In this document: positions 44,973 to 53,580 of the stretch, piece by piece
Position numbering within the stretch: the stretch's first letter is position 1
How the letters are laid out: the number at the start of each line of letters is the position of its first letter
Assembly (NCBI RefSeq): GCF_002368415.1
Contig: NZ_AP018290.1
Location: forward strand, 2,111,470-2,175,469
Origin: Calothrix sp. NIES-4105
GTDB lineage: Bacteria; Cyanobacteriota; Cyanobacteriia; Cyanobacteriales; Nostocaceae
Reading direction: 5' to 3'
DNA: 64,000 bases
Program-made: the position numbers and the translations under genes
Notes under the pieces: model-generated
What the model was told of the DNA's origin: nothing
The model's input: the letters and a program-made list of their open reading frames with translations, nothing else
The model's database searches: none

Positions 44973-45773
44973 ATGGCGCCAACAAATCGTAACCCACCAA
45001 CCAGCAACCGTCAGCTATTAATCATCCTAGGTATATTTTTATCTATCATTCTAGGTATAATTTGGCTAGTAGGGTTAATAGTTGATAATTTAGTTTGGGT
45101 AATTCCTCCAGATGTTGAAAGACAATTAGGCGCCTTAGTAGTTCCTGCATATGAAAAATTATCCCAACCTTCGCAGACGCAGGATACTCTAAATCAACTT
45201 TTAAACAAATTAGAATCAAATCTACCATCACAACAAAGTAAACGTGATTATCAAGTTTTGTATGTACCAAATGAAACAGTTAACGCTTTGGCACTACCAG
45301 GTGACCGCATTGTGATTTTTTCTGGTTTACTCAAGCAAGCAGAGTCAGAAAACGAGTTAATGATGGTTTTAGGTCATGAGTTAGGACATTTCAGCAACCG
45401 CGACCATCTACGCAGTATATTAAGACAATTAATACTACCAATTACTTTAGCTTCTATTACAGGAAATAATGATTTACTTGTATCAGTGGCTTCTGGTATA
45501 ACAACCTTTAGTGATGCTAAGTATTCGCAATCACAAGAATCGCAAGCAGACAAGATAGGATTAGATTTACTATATAAAACCTACGGTCATGTAGCTGGAG
45601 CAACCGACTTTTTTAAAAGATTGAGTCAACAAAACAGTATAGACATAGAATTTTTATCAACCCATCCGGCGCCGCAACAAAGAGTCAAAGATTTACAACA
45701 CTTAATTAAACAAAAACAATATATAATTAAAAATCTATCTCCATTACCAAAACAATTGAAAAGTTTGAAGTAA
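44973..45773 (+). CDS. M48-family zinc metallopeptidase, membrane anchored
   Basis: A 266-residue protease with a hydrophobic signal anchor (about 13-40, LLIILGIFLSIILGIIWLVG) and an M48 domain: VLGHELGHFSNRDH gives the HExxH zinc site, and ESQADKIGLDLL supplies the third ligand Glu and Asp. The C-terminal LSTHPAPQQRVKDLQ is a family hallmark. ATG 44973 is chosen because the signal anchor follows directly; the upstream ATG 44874 would add residues coded by repeat DNA. It would act at the periplasmic face, like BepA/Oma1-type quality-control proteases. Confidence 0.9.
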   Translation: MAPTNRNPPTSNRQLLIILGIFLSIILGIIWLVGLIVDNLVWVIPPDVERQLGALVVPAYEKLSQPSQTQDTLNQLLNKLESNLPSQQSKRDYQVLYVPNETVNALALPGDRIVIFSGLLKQAESENELMMVLGHELGHFSNRDHLRSILRQLILPITLASITGNNDLLVSVASGITTFSDAKYSQSQESQADKIGLDLLYKTYGHVAGATDFFKRLSQQNSIDIEFLSTHPAPQQRVKDLQHLIKQKQYIIKNLSPLPKQLKSLK

Positions 45774-46048
45774 ACATATTCTCTACAAGATGTGATATTA
45801 ATAACTTTTAAGTATAGTCAAAGTATATATACTTCTATAAAGATATACATGTAATATAATAACTTTTCCGTACTCATCGGTTGTGGGAAAAAATACATAG
45901 TAAGATGACAGCATCAAACAGACATGAGATTTAAGGGCATTCCGCATCAAAATGTATATAACTTAAGCTCAAGCTACATACAAACTGTCGCTGTTGTCGT
46001 TTGATAACTGATGCTTTAATAGTAGAATTTTACTAATATTTAATTATT
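45774..46048. other. A/T-rich spacer
   Basis: No gene or clear signal is seen; A/T-rich runs near 45805-45860 could include the carbonic anhydrase promoter. Confidence 0.35.
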
Positions 46049-46813
46049 ATGAGTCGAATAAATGGATTTGTTGGGCGCCGTAATTTTCTGCGAGTAATAG
46101 GAGCTAGTGGTGCTAGTATTGCCACTATTGCGGCAGGTAACAATATCGCAGGAGCTATATCATCAAATAGTACATCATCACCAGCTACAGCAAAAACAGA
46201 TACTAATAAAACTGCGGCGCCTGCGAACAAACCAGTTAATCCTTCCGAAGCATTAAAACGATTATTGGACGGAAATAGTCAATTTGTGATGCAGAAAGCA
46301 ACACATCCTCATCAATCTATGCAAGCACTTAAAGAACTTATATCAGCACAGCATCCTTTCGTGTCCGTTCTTGGATGTGCAGACTCTAGAGTTTCATCAG
46401 AAATTTTGTTTGACCAAGGACTGGGGGATATATTTGATGTAAGAATAGCTGGAAATATTGCCAGTGATGCAGCAATTGCTAGTTTGGAATACTCAACATT
46501 ACACCTTGGTACACAGCTAATCCTCGTTCTAGGACATGAAAGTTGTGGTGCTGTTAAAGCAGCATTATCAGATGAAGTGTTTCCCGGTAGAATTGGTTAT
46601 TTAGTTGAATCGATTAAACCTGTAGTAACAAAAGTCACATCAAAAGCTGCCACTAATACTTTAGATGATGCCGTTATTGCTAATATTCGCTACCAAGTAC
46701 AAAAGCTGAAAGACAATTCAACTGTTTTAACAAAGCTGCAAAGTGAAGGTAAACTGGAAATCAAAGGCGCCCGTTACGATTTACATACAGGACAAGTTAA
46801 AATTATCACCTAA
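46049..46813 (+). CDS. Beta-carbonic anhydrase with Tat signal (EcaB-like)
   Basis: A 254-residue enzyme for the interconversion of CO2 and bicarbonate. The N-terminus has a twin-arginine motif (GRRNFLRVIG) and an Ala-rich signal, followed by a Thr/Ala/Pro linker (about 40-65). The beta-class zinc ligands are in VLGCADSRVSSE and LGHESCGAVKAAL, with the catalytic Asp-Arg dyad in ADSR. Folded export by Tat to the periplasm or lumen is predicted, where an enzyme like EcaB would help inorganic carbon balance. It appears monocistronic. Confidence 0.93.
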   Translation: MSRINGFVGRRNFLRVIGASGASIATIAAGNNIAGAISSNSTSSPATAKTDTNKTAAPANKPVNPSEALKRLLDGNSQFVMQKATHPHQSMQALKELISAQHPFVSVLGCADSRVSSEILFDQGLGDIFDVRIAGNIASDAAIASLEYSTLHLGTQLILVLGHESCGAVKAALSDEVFPGRIGYLVESIKPVVTKVTSKAATNTLDDAVIANIRYQVQKLKDNSTVLTKLQSEGKLEIKGARYDLHTGQVKIIT

Positions 46814-46821
46814 ATTCATAA

Positions 46822-46846
46822 GTAGGGTGGGCAGTGCCCACCATAC
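46822..46846. repeat. 25-bp GTAGGGTGGGCA palindrome, copy 1
   Basis: GTAGGGTGGGCAGTGCCCAC followed by CATAC, a near-perfect palindrome after the carbonic anhydrase stop; it may act as a terminator. Two further copies lie between sufC and sufB. Confidence 0.7.
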
Positions 46847-46861
46847 ATTTTGTACATGTTG

Positions 46862-47494
46862 TTATGTTATTTTTTGCCGCACCCAAGCGCGAAAAGATTT
46901 AAGTAAAGCAATTTCTGGCGTTGTTTTACTTCGCTCAATAAAAATATTCATATCACTTGCAGAAACTATAGTAAAAGCAACACTAAAATCACATTCCACA
47001 TATTTATTTTTTACTAATTCATAAAACTTAACTGTATTACCGTTATATCTCCAAATTTCAGGTACCTTTAATGCTGAATAGATTGAAAATTTATTGACTG
47101 AACTGCTTGTAATGTCAATCTCAATAGCTAAATCTGGAGGAGGGTCAGTTTCAAAATCAAGCGTTTCCCTTCCTCTTACGGCTAATTCATTCTGAATATA
47201 ATAACAATGATCAGGCTCTATACCCTTTCTGAGGACTTCTTGTTTCAAAGTCGTTGAACCAGCGCTTCGGACTTCAATTTCTAATTCTTCCGCTAAAGCA
47301 ATTATAAAATTACCAAAATTACATTTTGGGTTTTCGTGTCCAAAAAGCGGTGTCATAATTTCCAAGGTACCATCTTCATATGCAAACCGTGAACCTCTGC
47401 CACTACCTGTTTCACGCAGCAAAGCTTCAAAGGTTTCCCAGCTAATGTTATGCAGTATGGTTCGCTGTTCAGCTTGTGTTGAGGTGGCTAGCAT
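46862..47494 (-). CDS. Uma2-family (DUF820) putative endonuclease
   Basis: A 210-residue Uma2 protein: ISWETFEALLRETG at the start, FAYEDGTLEIMTPLFGHE, then PPPDLAIEIDITSSSVNKF (the D and E-x-D/K core) and YSALKVPEIWRYNG. It is in a different subgroup from the copy at 41795. The gene start adjoins a duplicated scrap of an Imm1 gene. Confidence 0.87.
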   Translation of the reverse strand: MLATSTQAEQRTILHNISWETFEALLRETGSGRGSRFAYEDGTLEIMTPLFGHENPKCNFGNFIIALAEELEIEVRSAGSTTLKQEVLRKGIEPDHCYYIQNELAVRGRETLDFETDPPPDLAIEIDITSSSVNKFSIYSALKVPEIWRYNGNTVKFYELVKNKYVECDFSVAFTIVSASDMNIFIERSKTTPEIALLKSFRAWVRQKIT

Positions 47495-47600
47495 AGTTTT
47501 TTCCGTTTTTATGCGGCAGCTAATGACTTATATTATATCCAGGTAAGCAATTCATCAAATTTTCCTTTCAAGCAAATTTTCTTGCTACAAGTAAATAGTG
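47488..47600 (-). pseudogene. Duplicated 3' end of the Imm1-like gene
   Basis: The sequence around TATGCGGCAGCTAATGACTT and TATCCAGGTAAGCAATTCAT matches 48626-48732, the 3' end of the immunity gene at 48647, with scattered differences. Only the last 30 or so codons are present, ending in LLTWI and a stop. It shows that an immunity-type gene was once duplicated or replaced here. Confidence 0.7.
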
Positions 47601-47631
47601 GGGTTCGTTTTTATGGGCAGTAGCAACAAAA

Positions 47632-47916
47632 CTAACTGTGAACGACTTCATTCAATGCTTCATCAATTATTTCATCGCTGACTCCTCGACGCTTCAAACT
47701 TGCAATTAACGCTGTTACCGTTTCGCTCTCAAATCGCTCTAAATCTGTACGTAATCCTTGACCAATATAAGCACGAATTAACGGTTGATATCCGGAAAAG
47801 CCTAACAATGGCGCCAGTCGCTTTAGGTCTTCCACCACATCTTCGGGAATGCGAATCGTCACACTGGTCATAGGACGATTTCGATCTAATCTCTTTTTTA
47901 ATGCTTCAATTTTCAT
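47632..47916 (-). CDS. brnA: BrnA-like ribbon-helix-helix antitoxin
   Basis: A 94-residue protein with a predicted ribbon-helix-helix start after a basic leader (TSVTIRIPEDVVEDLKRLAP), then an acidic C-terminal tail. It overlaps the upstream BrnT-like toxin gene by 11 bp, the standard order toxin then antitoxin of BrnTA modules. It probably binds the toxin and represses the pair. Confidence 0.8.
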   Translation of the reverse strand: MKIEALKKRLDRNRPMTSVTIRIPEDVVEDLKRLAPLLGFSGYQPLIRAYIGQGLRTDLERFESETVTALIASLKRRGVSDEIIDEALNEVVHS

Positions 47917-48202
47917 ACTCTGCTCTCTCCTGACGAGTGGCTTTACGTGCTGAAATAATCCGAATTATATTCTCCTCACGTTCAATGTGAACAACATATA
48001 ATAAATTCCATCGAGTATCTAACCCAATTACAGCATCGCGCGCTTCGTTATTGCGACTTGCATCAACAACAATGAGAAACGGATCGAAAAATACTTCAGC
48101 AGCTTGCTGGAATGTAATCCCATCATGCTTTCCTGGATTATTACGAGCTTTCTCATCGTTCCAAACAAAGGTAATGCCATTTAGCACGAAGTACACATCC
48201 AT
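47906..48202 (-). CDS. brnT: BrnT-family RNase toxin
   Basis: A 98-residue BrnT protein: FVWNDEKARNNPGKHDGITF (the W-D/N-x-x-K...N-x-x-K-H-x-v-x-F signature), EAAEVFFDPF-like FQQAAEVFFDPFLIV and IIRIISARKATRQERAEYE at the end. BrnT is a ribonuclease neutralised by BrnA. Confidence 0.9.
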   Translation of the reverse strand: MDVYFVLNGITFVWNDEKARNNPGKHDGITFQQAAEVFFDPFLIVVDASRNNEARDAVIGLDTRWNLLYVVHIEREENIIRIISARKATRQERAEYEN

Positions 48203-48646
48203 GCTTCATAGTGTAGACAAAGCGTATTTACATTGTCAATACAGTTTTAACTTTGAACTTATGGCTATGGTTTTAAATCTTTGATGAAGTGCGTTAGGAG
48301 GTGTTGTAGTAGTGGGAATGGTAGGGACGCACTTCTGTTATCTATGAAGTTGAAATATTTGGCGTGCAAGTCAAGGCATTGAAAGATTTAAGTATTTTTG
48401 ATGAGCTAACTTTACAAGAAGACTATAATTACATCAACCATGAAGGTAGGAAAACTTTAACACCTTTTGCTTATTTGAATTACCGCAGATCAATACTTAA
48501 ACGCATTACACCAATTATATAGTATGAAACCTAACATTCTAATCACTGCAAACTGGTCAACTTACTTGTATAGGCACAGCTGACCCGTTTGTAATACAGT
48601 TCTCTATTCAGTTTATGTTAAGGTGGCTAGCATAATTTTGCCTTCT
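48203..48646. other. Spacer with a protein-coding remnant
   Basis: Apart from the open frame at 48325-48522 (separate entry), no gene is seen. The region from about 48620 is the shared end of the Imm1 duplication. Confidence 0.4.
48325..48522 (+). other. Unidentified 65-codon frame without a start
   Basis: The frame after a stop at 48322-48324 reads SVIYEVEIFGVQVKALKDLS and LTLQEDYNYINHEGRKTLTP, ending RSILKRITPII. It looks like protein and is probably the tail of a lost gene; I do not recognise it. Confidence 0.35.
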
Positions 48647-49276
48647 TTATGCGGCAGCTAATGACTTATCCTCTATCCAGGTAAGCAATTGATCAAGTTT
48701 TCCTTCTAAAGCAAATGTTCTTGCAGCAAGTAAACAGCGAAGTAAATCAATACATTGATTTGCTGGGTAATTAACTGCTTGTCCGCCAATAACTAGTTTT
48801 TCTATATCATTTGGTTTAGATGAATCAACCAACATGTAAAAGTCAAGATTATCAAAAGTGACTGTAACTACATATTTTCCTGCTCCACCACCAATGCTCA
48901 TGTAGGTTTCTTCATCGGCGCCTAAAGTTACTAAAGTATGGTTGGCGCCGTCTAATTCGCGGATAGCTGCTTCTATTTGATCCCAGTTTGGTTCGTTAAT
49001 CAAGTTATCCTGATTTTTATTACCTAACCATTTTTCTTTTGAGAGGTTAGACACGAAATTTTTTTCGCTCTCAGATTGTTTGCCCCATTGCTCAAAACCT
49101 AATTGCTTGCCTACATCTGAATTTCTCCAGAATGCTTGGCGTTCTGCGTAAGTCATTATTTGTTTTGTACCTACACGTACTTGCTCAGGAGTCAATGAGT
49201 GTAGGGGTTCCCCAGGTGCTTTCAATTTGTCGGCTGAAGGTTGCGGCGTTGTTTCTGGTAAATTTGAAGACATACC
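48647..49276 (-). CDS. Imm1-type immunity protein
   Basis: A protein of about 209 residues. Its C-terminal 110 residues (EAAIRELDGANHTLVTLGAD, YMSIGGGAGKYVVTVTFDN, then YPANQCIDLLRCLLAARTFA) match the Imm1 immunity domain of contact-dependent or polymorphic toxin systems. The N-terminal part (AERQAFWRNSDVGKQLGF) is not assigned. The start is uncertain: ATGs at 49294, 49276 and 49156 are in frame, and the first two overlap the upstream gene by up to 110 bp. ATG 49156 (MTYAERQAFW) would avoid overlap. The cognate toxin is not in the window. Confidence 0.75.
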   Translation of the reverse strand, partial: GMSSNLPETTPQPSADKLKAPGEPLHSLTPEQVRVGTKQIMTYAERQAFWRNSDVGKQLGFEQWGKQSESEKNFVSNLSKEKWLGNKNQDNLINEPNWDQIEAAIRELDGANHTLVTLGADEETYMSIGGGAGKYVVTVTFDNLDFYMLVDSSKPNDIEKLVIGGQAVNYPANQCIDLLRCLLAARTFALEGKLDQLLTWIEDKSLAAA

Positions 49277-49754
49277 CATCCTCTCCCGGAGCAATTGTTG
49301 TTGCTCCCATATATTCCATTTCTATTATGTCTCTATAATAATCGACAGCTACGTCTAAGGAAACTAGAATAACGAAAATATCCTTCACCCCACCAGAACA
49401 TAATCGTAAACTGACCTGCGTTGCATACCACATAAGCCACTTCCCAACAGGTTCAACTAACCGATTTGCGAGTTTGCCTGTATTTATTGGATTAGTTTCT
49501 AAATGTTCAACTTCTAAACTCTCTGGTATACCTGGGTAAGGAAATACGCTATACCTAATCAATCCCCAAATTTGCTGGTCGTACACTAATTTGATAATAT
49601 TCTGTAACTCAAAGTCAGTGCGCTGCCATAACTCACGCCAAGCAAAAGTCCAATTACTTGGCATGTCATCAACTGTGGCAGGCGAGATGATAGCTTCTTG
49701 CTTCACTCCGTTTTTTGTTAAAACCTGCACTTTATAGGAGCCAATATATGTCAA
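49185..49754 (-). CDS. Hypothetical protein, possibly GNAT-like
   Basis: A 189-residue protein. EVEHLETNP, WLMWYATQVSLRLCSGGVKD, IFVILVSLDVAVDYYRDIIE and MEYMG recall GCN5-type acetyltransferases (LE-x-P, a central helix, then YYxxxGF-like), but no clear acetyl-CoA loop (Q/R-x-x-G-x-G/A) is visible. It precedes and overlaps the Imm1-like gene on the same strand, so they may be co-expressed. The last 20 residues lie in the overlap and are less certain. Confidence 0.55.
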   Translation of the reverse strand: MTYIGSYKVQVLTKNGVKQEAIISPATVDDMPSNWTFAWRELWQRTDFELQNIIKLVYDQQIWGLIRYSVFPYPGIPESLEVEHLETNPINTGKLANRLVEPVGKWLMWYATQVSLRLCSGGVKDIFVILVSLDVAVDYYRDIIEMEYMGATTIAPGEDGYVFKFTRNNAATFSRQIESTWGTPTLIDS

Positions 49755-49882
49755 TTAACCAATCCTCACACTCTTAACAGAAATAATACAGCTTTTTCCT
49801 TGGTAAGAGATAAAACTACCTAATGTTTCATAACTAGTTTTACATAGCGTTTCCTATATTATTTATAAAAAATCACGCAATT

Positions 49883-49910
49883 GTAGAGAGGTGATTAATC
49901 GCCTCTCTAC
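49883..49910. repeat. 28-bp GTAGAGACG-type palindrome, copy 2 (variant)
   Basis: GTAGAGAGGTGATT faces AATCGCCTCTCTAC, a 28-bp palindrome downstream of sufS. It may double as a terminator. Confidence 0.75.
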
Positions 49911-49959
49911 AATACACCGATTTTATGAATGATGTGCGGACTGCTATATGTGTTAACTA

Positions 49960-51225
49960 CTAACCCAAAATACTACTGAAGAAGTCGATTGTATCTTTGA
50001 GGGCTTTAATAAAGGTGTCGATTTCTTCGTGGGTGTTATAGAAGGCTAAACTCGCGCGCGCGGTTCCGCTAGTTAAATTCAAATAACGGTGTAAGGGTTG
50101 GGTACAATGATGACCGGAACGAATTGCTACTCCTTCTTGGTCTAATAATGCTGACAAGTCGTTGGGGTGTATGTCTCCTGCTGTGAAGGATGCTAGTGCC
50201 GCGCGTCCAAAACCATTGGCGTTGGGTTTGGGACCGTATATGGTAATATCTGGAATGGCTTCGAGTTGTTCAAATAAGTATGATGTTAATTCTGCTTCAT
50301 AAGCATGAATTTGATCCATACCTAGTTTCGTTAGATAGTCTACTGCGGCGCCTAATGCGATAGCTTCACCAATAGCGGGTGTACCGGCTTCAAATTTATG
50401 CGGTAATTCTGCGTAGGTAGAATGGTCTAAATATACATCGGCTATCATTTCACCACCACCTAAGAAGGGTGGCATTGCATTAAGGATTTCTTCTTTACCG
50501 TATAAAAAACCAATGCCTGTTGGGGCGCACATTTTGTGACCGGAAGCAACTAACCAGTCACAGTCTATTTGCTGTACGTCTACTGGCATGTGAGGTACAC
50601 TTTGGCAAGCGTCAATTAAAACTTTGGTGCCATATTTATGAGCAAGTTTGCAAATTTCTTGGACAGGGTTAATGCATCCCAAGGTGTTTGAGACATGCAC
50701 TACCGATACTAATTTAGTTTTTTCTGAAATTAATGTTTTAAAGTGTTCAAAATCAAAAGTTTCTTCTTCTGTTAGTTCCACATGCTTTAATATAGCACCC
50801 GTTTTTTGAGCAACAAAATGCCAAGGTACTAAATTGCTGTGGTGTTCCATCACTGAGAGGATTATTTCATCCCCTGCTTTTAAGTTATTCATTGCCCAGC
50901 TATACGCTACCAAATTGATAGCTTCGGAAGCGTTGCGGGTGTAAATGATTTCGTTACGAGAATTTGCGTTTACAAATGCTGCTATTTTATCGCGCGCTGC
51001 TTCGTAAGCCTCTGTTGCTTTTGCACTAAGAGTATGGGCGCCACGGTGAACGTTAGCATTGTAGCCTTCGTAGTATTGGCGCCAGTTATCGAGAACGAAC
51101 AGCGGTTTTTGTGAACTAGCTGCGCTATCTAAGTAAACTAGAGGTTTGCCGTTGACTTCTTGGTGCAAAATAGGAAAGTCACGACGTACTCTATGGGCAA
51201 TGGTAATGTCTTTTGCAAGAGTCAT
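49960..51225 (-). CDS. sufS: Cysteine desulfurase SufS
   Basis: A 421-residue PLP enzyme that takes sulfur from cysteine for Fe-S cluster assembly. The PLP lysine is in [18 protein letters not shown] and the active-site Cys in [35 protein letters not shown] starts the protein as in group II desulfurases. It is the last gene of sufBCDS, 106 bp after sufD, with a 12-bp inverted repeat (51246-51305) in between. Confidence 0.96.
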   Translation of the reverse strand: MTLAKDITIAHRVRRDFPILHQEVNGKPLVYLDSAASSQKPLFVLDNWRQYYEGYNANVHRGAHTLSAKATEAYEAARDKIAAFVNANSRNEIIYTRNASEAINLVAYSWAMNNLKAGDEIILSVMEHHSNLVPWHFVAQKTGAILKHVELTEEETFDFEHFKTLISEKTKLVSVVHVSNTLGCINPVQEICKLAHKYGTKVLIDACQSVPHMPVDVQQIDCDWLVASGHKMCAPTGIGFLYGKEEILNAMPPFLGGGEMIADVYLDHSTYAELPHKFEAGTPAIGEAIALGAAVDYLTKLGMDQIHAYEAELTSYLFEQLEAIPDITIYGPKPNANGFGRAALASFTAGDIHPNDLSALLDQEGVAIRSGHHCTQPLHRYLNLTSGTARASLAFYNTHEEIDTFIKALKDTIDFFSSILG

Positions 51226-51245
51226 AGGTAAGAGTTAGGAGTTAG

Positions 51246-51305
51246 GGTGCGTGACGCTACTAAGAATTCTCAAACAAAACTAGTGATCTGGTGGCGTCAC
51301 GCACC
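51246..51305. repeat. Inverted repeat GGTGCGTGACGC between sufD and sufS
   Basis: GGTGCGTGACGC (51246-51257) and GCGTCACGCACC (51294-51305) are a perfect 12-bp inverted repeat with a 36-base loop. The same word occurs singly at about 57453. It could attenuate or stabilise the suf transcript. Confidence 0.7.
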
Positions 51306-51331
51306 TCACACATTCAACGAGCTAATGCGCT

Positions 51332-52687
51332 TTAAAATTGTTTGACTTCATTTAAAAGATTATCCCGTAAGGAGGTAACAGGAATATTATTGATTATCTC
51401 AGTGGCGAAGGCATTAATTAACAAGTTACGCGAATCATTCTCGTTAATACCTCGACTTTGTAGATAAAAAATCTCATCGTCTTCTAACTGGCTAACAGTG
51501 GCGCCGTGGGCACATTTGACGTTATCGGCAGTAATTTCCAGTTGCGGTTTTGTATCAACTCGCGCTTTGCTCGATAACATCAAGTTACGATTTAACTGTG
51601 ATGCATCGGTTTGCTGTGCTGGTTTGGGTACAAATACTTTTCCGTTAAAAATAGCGTGTGCTTTATCGCCGACAATATTCTTTTGTAACTGCTTGCAAAC
51701 ACCATTAGGATAATTTAAAGCAATAGCGCTATGCATATCCGCTAATTGTTCGCCTTTTATCATCGCTAACCCGTTCAGGGTTGTCTCGGTTTGCTCGCCA
51801 GTTTGTAAAATTTCTAAATTGTGGCGCCCTAATAAACCACCATTATTAATAGCATTACAGGTATAGCGACTATAACGCGCTTGAGTGACAGCAGTCTTAC
51901 CAACGTGAAAAGCTTCTGAACTTTCCTTCTGTACTCTAGTATGACTCACACTAGCATTATCAGAAATCCAGATTTCCGTAACTGCATTGGTAAAATAACC
52001 CCTCTGTGTGCCCTCTGTGTCTCTGTGGTAAAAGTCCTCCACAAAACTCACCTGAGAACCAGTCTCCGCGACTACCAAACAACGCGGCAAAGAAATAGCA
52101 CCCTCACCAGCAGTAATATATACCAAATGAATTGGTGTTTCAACGACTACATTTTTTGACACCCAAATTACTGCCGCATCTTGCATTCCCGCAGTATTTA
52201 ATGCTGTAAATACTTCTAAGGCGCCTTCCGCTTGTGCTAGATACTGCTGTGTTTTAGCAGTATATTCTTCAGGAAGATTAGCTAAATTTGTAACTAATAT
52301 TCCTTCTGGTAAGTTTGAGACTGCTGATAATTCAGGTGTGTATATACCGTTGATAAATACCAAACGGCTGTTTTCGGCCTCGGGTAAAATTTGGGGTTGT
52401 AGAGACGCGACATGTCGCGTCTCTACATTTTTGAAATTTATCTGTTTTAATTTGGATAAATCTGTGAAACGCCACTCTTCATCGCGGTTGGTTGGTAATG
52501 TTGAATGACGCACCCAATTTGCCGCGCGCTGTTTAATTTCTTGTAACCAATGTAGAGACGAGACATGTCGCGTCTCCACAACAATATTCAATAGCTCTGT
52601 TAAATAAGTATCTCTATCTAACAAAGTAGAGGTTAGACTGATAACGCTGGAATTGGGAATGGGGCTAGGAGAAACTTGTGTTGTCAT
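51332..52687 (-). CDS. sufD: Fe-S cluster assembly protein SufD with repeat-encoded insertions
   Basis: A 451-residue SufD, scaffold partner of SufB and SufC. The conserved C-terminal core is intact (NLEILQTGEQTETTLNGLAM, DNVKCAHGATVSQLEDDEIF, SRGINENDSRNLLINAFATE). Three stretches are encoded by interspersed repeats, all in frame: VETRHVSSL near residue 40 (52552-52579), VETRHVASL near residue 90 (52399-52426) and FYHRDTEGTQRG near residue 225 (52001-52030). They sit where SufD proteins vary, probably in surface loops. ATG 52687 (MTTQVSPSP) is chosen over 52711 because it follows sufC by 1 bp. Confidence 0.95.
   Translation of the reverse strand: MTTQVSPSPIPNSSVISLTSTLLDRDTYLTELLNIVVETRHVSSLHWLQEIKQRAANWVRHSTLPTNRDEEWRFTDLSKLKQINFKNVETRHVASLQPQILPEAENSRLVFINGIYTPELSAVSNLPEGILVTNLANLPEEYTAKTQQYLAQAEGALEVFTALNTAGMQDAAVIWVSKNVVVETPIHLVYITAGEGAISLPRCLVVAETGSQVSFVEDFYHRDTEGTQRGYFTNAVTEIWISDNASVSHTRVQKESSEAFHVGKTAVTQARYSRYTCNAINNGGLLGRHNLEILQTGEQTETTLNGLAMIKGEQLADMHSAIALNYPNGVCKQLQKNIVGDKAHAIFNGKVFVPKPAQQTDASQLNRNLMLSSKARVDTKPQLEITADNVKCAHGATVSQLEDDEIFYLQSRGINENDSRNLLINAFATEIINNIPVTSLRDNLLNEVKQF
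52001..52030 (-). repeat. ACCACAGAG-type repeat inside sufD
   Basis: On the minus strand TACCACAGAGACACAGAGG is followed by GCACACAGAGGGG. It encodes YHRDTEGTQRG within SufD. The same family occurs at 8495, 33081, 33865 and 44892. Confidence 0.8.
52399..52426. repeat. 28-bp GTAGAGACG palindrome, copy 3, inside sufD
   Basis: GTAGAGACGCGACA faces TGTCGCGTCTCTAC, a perfect 28-bp palindrome, read in frame as NVETRHVASL. Confidence 0.88.
52552..52579. repeat. 28-bp GTAGAGACG palindrome, copy 4, inside sufD
   Basis: GTAGAGACGAGACA faces TGTCGCGTCTCCAC, two mismatches, read in the same frame as copy 3 to give VVETRHVSSL. Confidence 0.87.
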
Positions 52688-52688
52688 C

Positions 52689-53477
52689 TTACACCCCCAC
52701 AGTTTCAGCAAATTGTTCTAATACCCAGTCGTAACCACGTTCTTCTAATTCCAACGCCAAGTCTTTACCACCAGAGGTTAGAATTTTCCCGCGCGCCATT
52801 ACATGTACATAGTCGGGAACTATATAATTAAGCAAGCGCTGGTAGTGAGTAATCATGATTGTGGCATTTTCAGGTTTAGCTAATTGATTTACCCCACTCG
52901 ACACAATTTTGAGCGCGTCAATATCTAAACCTGAGTCAGTCTCGTCTAAAATTGCTACTACTGGTTCCAAAAGCGCCATCTGTAAAATTTCATTGCGCTT
53001 TTTCTCACCACCAGAGAATCCTTCGTTAACGCTACGGTTTAAAAAAGCTGAGTCCATTTTGACAACTTCGAGCTTTTCATAAACCAAGTCTTCAAAGTCA
53101 AAAGGTTCTAATTCTTCTAAACCCTGTGCTTTCAGCTTTGAGTTGTATGCTACCCGCAAAAAGTCTAAATTTGTAACACCAGGAATTTCTAAAGGATATT
53201 GGAAAGCAAGAAATACACCACTACGCGCGCGGTCTTCAGGTTCCATCTCTAATAGATTTTGCCCTTTGAATATTACTTCGCCACCTGTGACTTCGTATGC
53301 TGGGTGTCCTGCTAATACTTTGGATAAGGTGCTTTTTCCTGAACCGTTGGGTCCCATTATGGCGTGAATTTCGCCCGCGCGAACTTCTAAATTTACACCT
53401 TTGAGGATTGGAGTTTCATCAACGTTTGCCGTCAAGTCACGCACTGACAGCACTACTTCACTGTTTTCAATAATCAT
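52689..53477 (-). CDS. sufC: Fe-S cluster assembly ATPase SufC
   Basis: A 262-residue ABC-type ATPase that powers the SufBCD scaffold. Walker [13 protein letters not shown], signature [11 protein letters not shown], Walker [16 protein letters not shown] and the switch His in [10 protein letters not shown] are all present. ATG 53477 ([15 protein letters not shown]) is the family start; an open frame continues to 53636 but that part translates the palindromic repeats in the spacer. Confidence 0.96.
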   Translation of the reverse strand: MIIENSEVVLSVRDLTANVDETPILKGVNLEVRAGEIHAIMGPNGSGKSTLSKVLAGHPAYEVTGGEVIFKGQNLLEMEPEDRARSGVFLAFQYPLEIPGVTNLDFLRVAYNSKLKAQGLEELEPFDFEDLVYEKLEVVKMDSAFLNRSVNEGFSGGEKKRNEILQMALLEPVVAILDETDSGLDIDALKIVSSGVNQLAKPENATIMITHYQRLLNYIVPDYVHVMARGKILTSGGKDLALELEERGYDWVLEQFAETVGV

Positions 53478-53499
53478 ATTTTCTGCTGTTGTCTTTTGT

Positions 53500-53524
53500 G
53501 TAGGGTGGGCAATGCCCACCTTAC
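53500..53524. repeat. 25-bp GTAGGGTGGGCA palindrome, copy 2
   Basis: GTAGGGTGGGCAATGCCCAC followed by CTTAC between sufC and sufB. Confidence 0.8.
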
Positions 53525-53542
53525 TGTTACTTGTGTTGTATA

Positions 53543-53567
53543 GTAGGGTGGGCAATGCCCACCTTAC
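53543..53567. repeat. 25-bp GTAGGGTGGGCA palindrome, copy 3
   Basis: A second identical 25-bp copy 43 bp further on. The tandem pair may shape processing or stability of the sufB-sufC junction. Confidence 0.8.
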
Positions 53568-53580
53568 AAGATTTGGCAAG

